Positions 57,939 to 64,000 of a stretch of 64,000 nucleotides of DNA are shown here, one piece after another. The notes below the pieces were generated by a model that saw only the letters and a program-made list of their open reading frames with translations, ran no database searches and was not told where the DNA came from. Each line of letters opens with the position of its first letter. Positions within the stretch are counted from its first letter, which is position 1. This DNA comes from Archegozetes longisetosus (lineage: Eukaryota; Arthropoda; Arachnida; Sarcoptiformes; Trhypochthoniidae), in contig JAEMBT020000006.1 of assembly GCA_018873245.2 (NCBI GenBank), positions 3,815,855-3,879,854 on the forward strand. Direction: 5' to 3'. Both the position numbers and the translations under genes were made by a program.

Positions 57939-59582
57939 CAGTACGTGACAAAATTGTTTTGATAAATAGTAGTTTAATACCATTTTGATTAGAACTTTTT
58001 AATTAACTAATGAAAAGATGTGAAATTTAAATCAAATTAACGCCAAATAATACTCTTTTGAATATCATTATCAGAATTAAATAATTTCATTATTAACATA
58101 CTATAAATTAATTATAGTTAAGAGGTTAGAATTTTGTGGACAAAAATGTTTTGATGAGAAAGATTTAAGTTTTTTGCAATTAAATTACTACAGAGAGATA
58201 AATGACTAATATTTTGTTGGACCGCCATTTCGTTGTAGAACCGCTTGAATACGTTTCGGCACTGATTTCACCAACTTTTGAGTCAGTTCTGGAGGAATAT
58301 TCTGCCATACCTTCAGAATAGCGCTTTTTAACTGGCTTGTGTTCGAAATATCATATTCCCGAATATTTATGTCCACATACTCCCATAATTGCTCAATAAC
58401 GTTAAGATCCGGACTCTGTGGCGGCCAATCCAATAGCGAGATATCGTGATCTTCAAAGAATTTTTTAGCTAATTTGGAGGTATGTTTCGGATCGCAGTCT
58501 TGTTGGAAAATAAAAGTGCGTCCGATTTTGAGTTTTTTCGCAGACTGCTTAAGATTATTGCTAAGAATATCAACATAAAGATATCTGTCCATCATTTCTT
58601 CAATAAAGACCAGATTTCCAGTCCCACTGGAGGACATACAGCCCCAGACACAAACTGATCCACCGCCGTGTTTTATAGTTGGCTGTAAACAGTCTTCGTT
58701 TAGCTCCTCACCAACTTTTCTCCAGACTTTTATGCGTCCATCTGACCCAAATAAGTTAAATTTACTTTCATCGGACCATAAAACACGGTTCCAGAAAGTA
58801 TCATCCTTAGAAAGATATTTGTTGGCAAACTCCATTCGTTTCTTACGATTGCGTGAATTAATATATGGTTTTTTTCGAGCAATTCGACGGTTTATTTCAA
58901 ATTTTTTACAGTCCTGATAATAGTTTTAGGACTAACTTTCTTATGGTATAAGTTATTAAATTCATCGGCAACTTTTACTGAACTGATCCGCCGGTTTTTG
59001 ATAACCATTCGTTTGATAATGTGTTGCTCTTTGTTTGTTAATATTTTTTTCCGGCCCCTTCCTTCGCGGTTAACAACAGATTTGAATCGTTTATACTTAT
59101 CTACAATCTTATGAGCAGTTTGCGGGATAACTCCTGTCAAGTCATGGATCTCACTAAATGGTAATCCCTTTTCTAAACGAAGTTTTACAATTACTAGACG
59201 CAAGTCGTTAGATATTTCTTTTCTCGCGATATACATAATTGTAATTAATTCTAATTATATATTTAAATTCTGCAATAAATGTATTGTTAGTCAAAAACTA
59301 TAAATTATTAAATAAACGAAAGCTACTAGAAATTATGGTCAACTTAATGCGAAGTGCGATATCAAAACAATTTTGTCCAATAATTTTTAGGTATTGACTC
59401 AAATGCGTCTTGATTTCGTTCTCATAGCAATAAAGAAAATATTTTATTGCGTCGCATTTGAATTTTAAAATACAGCGCTCCAAAATGAAATATATATATT
59501 TTTTATTAATTTTACAAATAAAAATGATATATTAAACTTAGACTTTTGAATGCGTTTATCAAAACAATTTTGTCGCATACTG
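57939..59582 (-). mobile_element. Tc1-like transposon, nearly complete, IR/DR ends
   Basis: 1644 bp with TA outside both ends (57937-57938, 59583-59584). Outer ends start CAGTACGTGACAAAATTGTT and end with the complement of CAGTATGCGACAAAATTGTT. A second, inner copy of the GACAAAATTGTTTTGAT word occurs at about 58138-58158 and 59361-59381, so each ~220-bp terminal region has two direct repeats, the IR/DR design known from Sleeping Beauty-like elements. The transposase gene on the minus strand is described separately. Confidence 0.8.
58206..59236 (-). pseudogene. Tc1-family DD34E transposase, one frameshift
   Basis: Starts MYIARKEISNDLRLVIVKLR at 59236. The paired-like DNA-binding region covers the first ~115 residues (FSEIHDLTGVIPQTAHKIVD, then a GRGRKK AT-hook-like link and ISSVKVADEF). 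The DDE domain follows: VLWSDESKFNLFGSDG, FQQDCDPKHTSKLA and WPPQSPDLNVIEQLWEYVD. I count 34 residues between the second Asp and the Glu (DD34E). The end is VPKRIQAVLQRNGG with stop at 58206. Total ~343 residues, full length for Tc1. The only visible defect is a one-base frame change in an A6 run near 58907-58912, between the DNA-binding and catalytic halves. If that is a base-calling error the gene is intact. Confidence 0.8.
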
Positions 59583-59989
59583 TATGCCTTTAAAGTAAAA
59601 AATACATATAAGGTATACATTTAACTTAATTATTTGAATAGATTTAAACAGTTTCTACCAATGAAAATAAAATTTTAATGATTTATCATAGAATTGTGTG
59701 AATTATTGCATACCCTAGGGATAAAAGACTGTTTTGGGGCTATTTCATTAGACGGAGCATTCTATTCTAAGCAGCCTGCAGATCTAAAACGCGACAATTT
59801 TATTTCTATTAAAGTTCACTTAACACCCCAATATTCATAAAGCGGAACATCTTTAAAACATTACTTCTGGTTCACTAAAAGCTTTGAATTTTAAAAATTA
59901 TCTAAATTATATCACTAGTAAATGTGTTTTAAAATTTCATTTAATTCTGACTACGGGAACAAGTGGTGGTCTGTAATGGGTTAAAGACT

Positions 59990-60298
59990 GTTTGGTATTT
60001 GTATGTATTGGTATGTTTGATAAGTCTCCAAAATGAGACTAATTTAATGAATTTTGAGCGACTTTCAACAAATAACGAAAATATGATGACGGAAAAATAT
60101 TATCATCATAAAATATGATGAATTAAAATATGAATCTAAACGATGATTGATCTAATCTATAAGTTCCTTCCACTTTCCTAAGATTTAATACATTACTTTT
60201 TATCAATTCTTAAAAGGGGAAATTACCAAGAATAGTGACATACTAGGCACAAACCTACGCCACGTGAACAGGCCACCGTTGCCCATAGTTCGATGCTC
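59990..60298 (+). repeat. Dispersed repeat, broken by a Merlin element
   Basis: Inverse counterpart of 41241-41610, from TATTTGTATGTATTGGTATG to CCCATAGTTCGATGCTC. Homology stops exactly where the Merlin terminal repeat begins, so the Merlin copy probably inserted into this repeat. The continuation was not found on the far side. Confidence 0.5.
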
Positions 60299-60300
60299 GG

Positions 60301-62258
60301 TAACTGCCGAAAACAAGACTCGGTCCCTATATCTCAGCCTTCACTCGACCTAGGACTCTCATGTTTAATACATAGATACTGCAAGGCAAACTTTACAAGT
60401 TTAACCCCTACACTTCGATCTCGGGCTTCAGATCTGGCCGTGGTCAAATCCCGAACCGTGGACAGAGTTACTCAAGTAATATATCGTTAAACTCAGTACG
60501 TCAAGTTGAGTAGTTTAATACCCCAACTAAAGATCTCGTACCTCGGATCTGGCCAGACCAAGATCAAGTTCCGAACCCAAAGACAAAGTGGCCCGAGTCA
60601 TATCATTTGACTTGAGGCATAGAGCTGAACATTTTGATACTCAACACGAAAAGATATCCTGAACATTGGAACTGTTATCGTTGGATTCTAGTTGTCAAGA
60701 CTTTAAAGATTATACACATACTGTATATTGTATGGTGACCGGTAGATCTGGTCTTGCCCTTGTATATTTTATTTATAACATCTCGAAGCTATCATTTTAT
60801 AGGTAACCGGGCTATTGCATGCAGCCCAACCTTTAATCCTTAACCGTGCCCACTATCATGATACTGAGATTTCTAGATAAGTGAAATTTTAAAATTTAAG
60901 AGCTACTTTTGCTTATTTAAAATTTTGGTTTTCAAGTTCGACAGTTTTCGCATTCAAAATGGCGTCTGTCAATCGTATTGTTTGGAAAAATTTTACTGAT
61001 ACGAAGTTAGCATTAAGTTTGGGTTATGGAAAAAGTAATGAGACAGAGCAGATTGAGTTTGCTAAATTACTGGGCCTAATTAAATTTAATCCTGGTAGAT
61101 GCCCAGGCAAAGATGGTAGGAATAGTCCACATCAAATGAAACTTCATATTAAGGCCGATAAGCCCGGTAGTCACATATTTAAATGCAAATGTGGTAAGTC
61201 TCTGTCCTTTCTGAAAAATATGATTTTTGATTCTACTAAATGCACTATGGGTAAATTATTAAGTTGATTTATTACTGGTGCGATCGGCACACAGTCACGA
61301 AAGCTGCTTACCATGCAGAAGTCGAATTTGATATAGGCACGACCTGATTCAAATACTTTAGAAGAGTTTGCGCCAAAATAGTGACTAATTTAGAAACAAG
61401 TAAAATAGGCGGCACTGGTCACGTGGTGAAAATAGATGAGATGCATGTTTTCAAAGCAAAATATAATCAAGGGCGTATATTGGCAGCACAGGCATACTGG
61501 GTTTTTGGAGGGATCGACCGAGATGTAAATGATAATGTTTGCTTTAGCAGTCAACAGTCGCGATCAAGGCACTTTTCTGATAATTCGACCCTTTATTTTG
61601 CCATCAACTCACATTATTACTGACAAAGCTGCATTTTACAATGGAATGGAGCGATTATTATATTTTCGAGCAATGAATTATACTCATTCGGCTGTCAATC
61701 ACTCTGAGAATTAGGTCAATCCTGATGATCAATATAAAAAAGGAGCGAGCGAGCGTGGCGTACTTTAAAGGAAGAAATACCAAAAGGTACACATGATGGG
61801 GATACAATGAATTCTTTTACTATGCAGTATTTGTACAAAACTAAGCATGAATGAAACACAAGAACATTGGAGAGAGATTTAAGTTGTTCTGCAAGCATAT
61901 TTCTGAAGTGTACCTAGGGCCATTTGAAGAAAGGTAGTGCGATCTTACTATTAGAAAATTTTTTCGATTCAATTCTGAATATTTTAAATGTTTGATTCTC
62001 TACATGTTTTATGAAATTTTGTACCAGTGCCCGGGACCGAAGTGAGGGACATCAAACTGTTCAGCTCGACATACTGAGTCCAACGATATATGACTCGGGC
62101 CACTTTATCTTCGTGTGGGCGTGTTTTTGGCATTTTCGTAAAAGTGGGCATGGCAAAATTTTGGGGGTGCGGGCTTGTAGTATCAAAGTATTAAATATGA
62201 GAGTGCTAGGTCGAGTGAAGGCTGAGAAATAGGAACCTAGTCTTGTTTACGGTAGTTA
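60301..62258 (+). mobile_element. Merlin transposon relic
   Basis: Inverted terminal repeats of about 80 bp share AAACAAGACT, TCTCAGCCTTCACTCGACCT and ACTCTCAT blocks (60305-60375 and 62185-62250). The left subterminal region has two diverged direct repeats of ~115 bp (about 60419 and 60533, GATCTCG...GATCTGGCC) with one inverse partner on the right near 62030-62110. The interior 60959-61930 codes for a Merlin (IS1016/IS1595-like) transposase in several frames: an N-terminal part with CKCGKSLSF and a zinc-ribbon look, then IGGTGHVVKIDEMHVFKAKY, GRILAAQAYWVFGGIDRD, PSTHIITDKAAFYNG and NYTHSAVNHSEN. The Asp, Asp and Glu/Asn-containing motifs are legible but frame changes and stops make it inactive. 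No exact 8-bp target duplication was found. Confidence 0.7.
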
Positions 62259-62383
62259 TCAAAATTTTTAATAATATTGCCAATCATTTTAAATTCATAC
62301 TTGTTATTAATATCAAGTACCTATACCAGAAATTCATGAATTTTAAGCTTTTTCTTACTGTCAACATGTAATTCTTACATCTA

Positions 62384-62623
62384 ACGTGCAAGTTCGTTTT
62401 AAATACGCACGTATCAAGGTGAACTTCGTAATAAAAATTGAACTCGTTTTACCTTAAACACACACTTATATAAAACTCAATTAAATAAGGTTTGCGACTA
62501 TTAATATCCTTATATCAACGCTATATTAGCGTTTTATATACTTGCGTATTTAAGATGAAACGACTCCATATTTACAAGAGAAGCTCACTTTAATACGTGC
62601 ATATTTAAAACGCACTGATACGT
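62384..62623. mobile_element. Short relative of the 51593 MITE
   Basis: 240 bp with ends ACGTGCAAGTTCGTTTTAAA and the complement of ACGTATCAGTGCGTTTTAAA, TA on both sides (62382-62383, 62624-62625), and internal ATACGCACGTAT, CTTGCGTATTTAAGATGAAA words shared with 51593-52032. It lies 35 bp beyond the stop codon of the ionotropic receptor gene. Confidence 0.6.
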
Positions 62624-62658
62624 TAGAATTGAATTCATCTCTTCTATGTTGCTCATTT

Positions 62659-64000
62659 CTAGAAAGCTTTCTGAAACAATTCAAAAATAAATACAGAAAT
62701 TGATATTGAATAAGAAACAAACGTAATTAAAAATATTCCTTTAGACAGATCTCTCAATTCGATTATGTAGTCATTTTTCAAACTTGGATTATATCTCTCG
62801 AGGCTCTCACTCTCGTTTCTTGAACGAAATCGTCCCATAAGTCTAGATGGAAAGTTTCTCGCATACTTTAAATGAGTTAAGAATCCATTTTCGAATCCAA
62901 TCTTAAGACTGAGATAAAAATTAATATTTATTTAATACAAAATTGATTAATGTAAAACTAACGCTCTGTGAATTTTTACGCTGAACTTATGTTTTTTTCC
63001 TATTAATAAAAATAAATAATTTTGTCCATATTTACTATAAACTGTTACCAAATTTAAATCAGGATATATGTTATTCAAATGTTCAATTCTCTTTGTATTT
63101 GCCAAATAGACTAGTTTTCTTTGCGCAATCTCAATCATAATTCTTTGTGGATCGTTTCCATAGTCCATTCCCCAAATTTTTGATGATTTTTCACATCTTT
63201 TTTCAAGAATCATAAATTCTTTAGGCTTAATATCTTTTATTTCTTGCAAAGTTAAACATCCATAAACATTCAAATCTTCATTTGAAGCCAAATCCTCAAT
63301 TGTTGATATAACAGGTTCCAATTTTATGTTAAAATAAATGTCAACGAAAAGCCCAGAAAAACTTTTCGATAAAATCGTACCAAAGATCAACCAATCAATT
63401 AGCAAAGTAATTAAAATCAATTTTTTAAAGCTATTGATTGAGCTTAAATCAAAATTAAATCCGATAGAACTTTGTGCTACTAATGGACAGAATATGTCAA
63501 ATAAACATTTAGTCATAGGAATCTTTGTTGTGCTCATTATCTTCCATAAGATAGAAATTAACAGAACAGAGGCTAATAAACATATCCAAACCTTTTAAGA
63601 AAAAATTGTCTTACAACACTTAAAGAGTAAATGAATGAAACTTTGATCAATTATTGTTATCTCTATCTCGAATAGACGAAGAAACGAAACATAAGCGTCT
63701 ACTTTAAACAGTTTCAAAGTAGTCAACATCTCAATAGCATAGATCTGATCAGTAGCAATGTAACTATAACGCTCAACAGATATATTCTTCATTGAATTTT
63801 GATCTAGCATAAGCGCTCTTTCTGTCTGAAATTCAAATTTAAATAATAATTAGAATCAATCTATTGATTTAGGAATATATATATATATCTATACTTCATA
63901 TGTTTGATCGAGATTTTCAGTCTTACGGAATACAACACCCAAAGAAAGCGAACACATTATATATTCAATGAGAGACAAATAAAATCCAGTGAGCTTAATT
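62659..64000 (-). CDS. Ionotropic receptor (IR-type ligand-gated channel), 3' part
   Basis: Partial; the 5' part lies beyond the window. Exons in order: 64000-63895, 63825-62963 and 62908-62659, with small GT-AG introns of 69 and 54 bp in compatible phase. The first pieces read as a divergent ligand-binding lobe (KNISVERYSYIATDQIY). VWICLLASVLLISILW is the first membrane helix. FDIFCPLVAQSSIGFNF follows in the pore region, IDWLIFGTILSKSFSGLFV is the next helix, and YFNIKLEPVISTIEDL leads to the second lobe, ending with IGFENGFLTHLKYARNF and the last helix GIFLITFVSYSISISVFIFE before the stop at 62661. This is the iGluR/IR plan, used for chemosensation in arthropods. An in-frame TAA lies at 63595-63597; either a ~110-bp intron from a GTAGAC donor at 63702 to the acceptor at 63592 removes it, or the gene is damaged. 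Confidence 0.7.

Larger units (their letters stand above)
57427..59880. repeat. Older foldback enclosing a Tc1 element
   Basis: Arms at about 57427-57570 and 59755-59880 are imperfect inverse repeats sharing CATTGGGGTGTTAA / TTAACACCCCAATA, GATATTCCGTTTTA-like and TTTTAGATCT blocks. The Tc1 element at 57939-59582 lies between them. The limits are approximate, and no target duplication was assigned. Confidence 0.5.

Noticed and set aside
1-64000. CRISPR array, operon, bacterial riboswitch or rRNA/tRNA genes
   Set aside because: No regularly spaced direct repeats, ribosome-binding patterns or cloverleaf-like sequences were seen, and splicing shows eukaryotic nuclear DNA.

Overview
The window is AT-rich, intron-bearing animal DNA, almost certainly from an arthropod. 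The recognisable host genes fit this: an ABCH-type half transporter, a variant ionotropic receptor (IR), a single-domain peritrophin-type chitin-binding protein (CBM14), and introns as short as 54-69 bp with ordinary GT-AG ends. A mite or other chelicerate is my guess, not a demonstration. Most of the window is gene-poor and filled with DNA transposons and their short non-autonomous derivatives.

Layout. 0.7-6.0 kb: a four-exon ABCH transporter on the minus strand, with one frameshift in an A run. 6-18 kb: no convincing gene; two diverged copies of a ~1.5 kb segment, a terminal-inverted-repeat element, and a hAT-like element whose subterminal regions are built of GTGCTCG heptamers. 18.4-20 kb and 25.9-28 kb: two different glycoside hydrolase family 43 (GH43) genes, both on the plus strand, each with a signal peptide and two introns. 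They look like bacterial or fungal arabinan-active enzymes, and lateral origin followed by intron gain is the simplest reading. 29.7-30.8 kb: a hAT remnant with an 8-bp target duplication and a small MITE. 32.5-35.2 kb: the CBM14 gene and a laccase-like multicopper oxidase exon whose missing 5' exon could be the CBM14 exon, since the splice phases match. 36.7-39.2 kb: a decayed transposon-type (DUF7869-like) gene with a MITE inside its intron.

39.7-53 kb: nested repeats. A LINE reverse-transcriptase remnant is split by a 678-bp element with an 8-bp target duplication. A foldback repeat has a second, inverted copy 8 kb away; comparing the copies dates three further insertions (one TTAA-type, two TA-type). 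A retrotransposon integrase fossil, an LTR-like segment, and one intact gene for a small secreted cysteine-rich protein also lie here. 53.5-62.6 kb: four DNA transposons with transposase remnants (a DD37E mariner, two Tc1-like elements, one Merlin), one of them sitting between the arms of an older foldback. 62.7-64 kb: the 3' half of an IR gene on the minus strand, running off the window.

How the genes relate: the two GH43 enzymes, the laccase-like oxidase and the chitin-binding protein all appear secreted and would suit digestion or detoxification of plant or fungal food; the ABCH pump could fit export of lipids or xenobiotics and the IR chemosensation. This is inference from families. Several frameshifts lie in A or T runs, so assembly error must be weighed against true decay.
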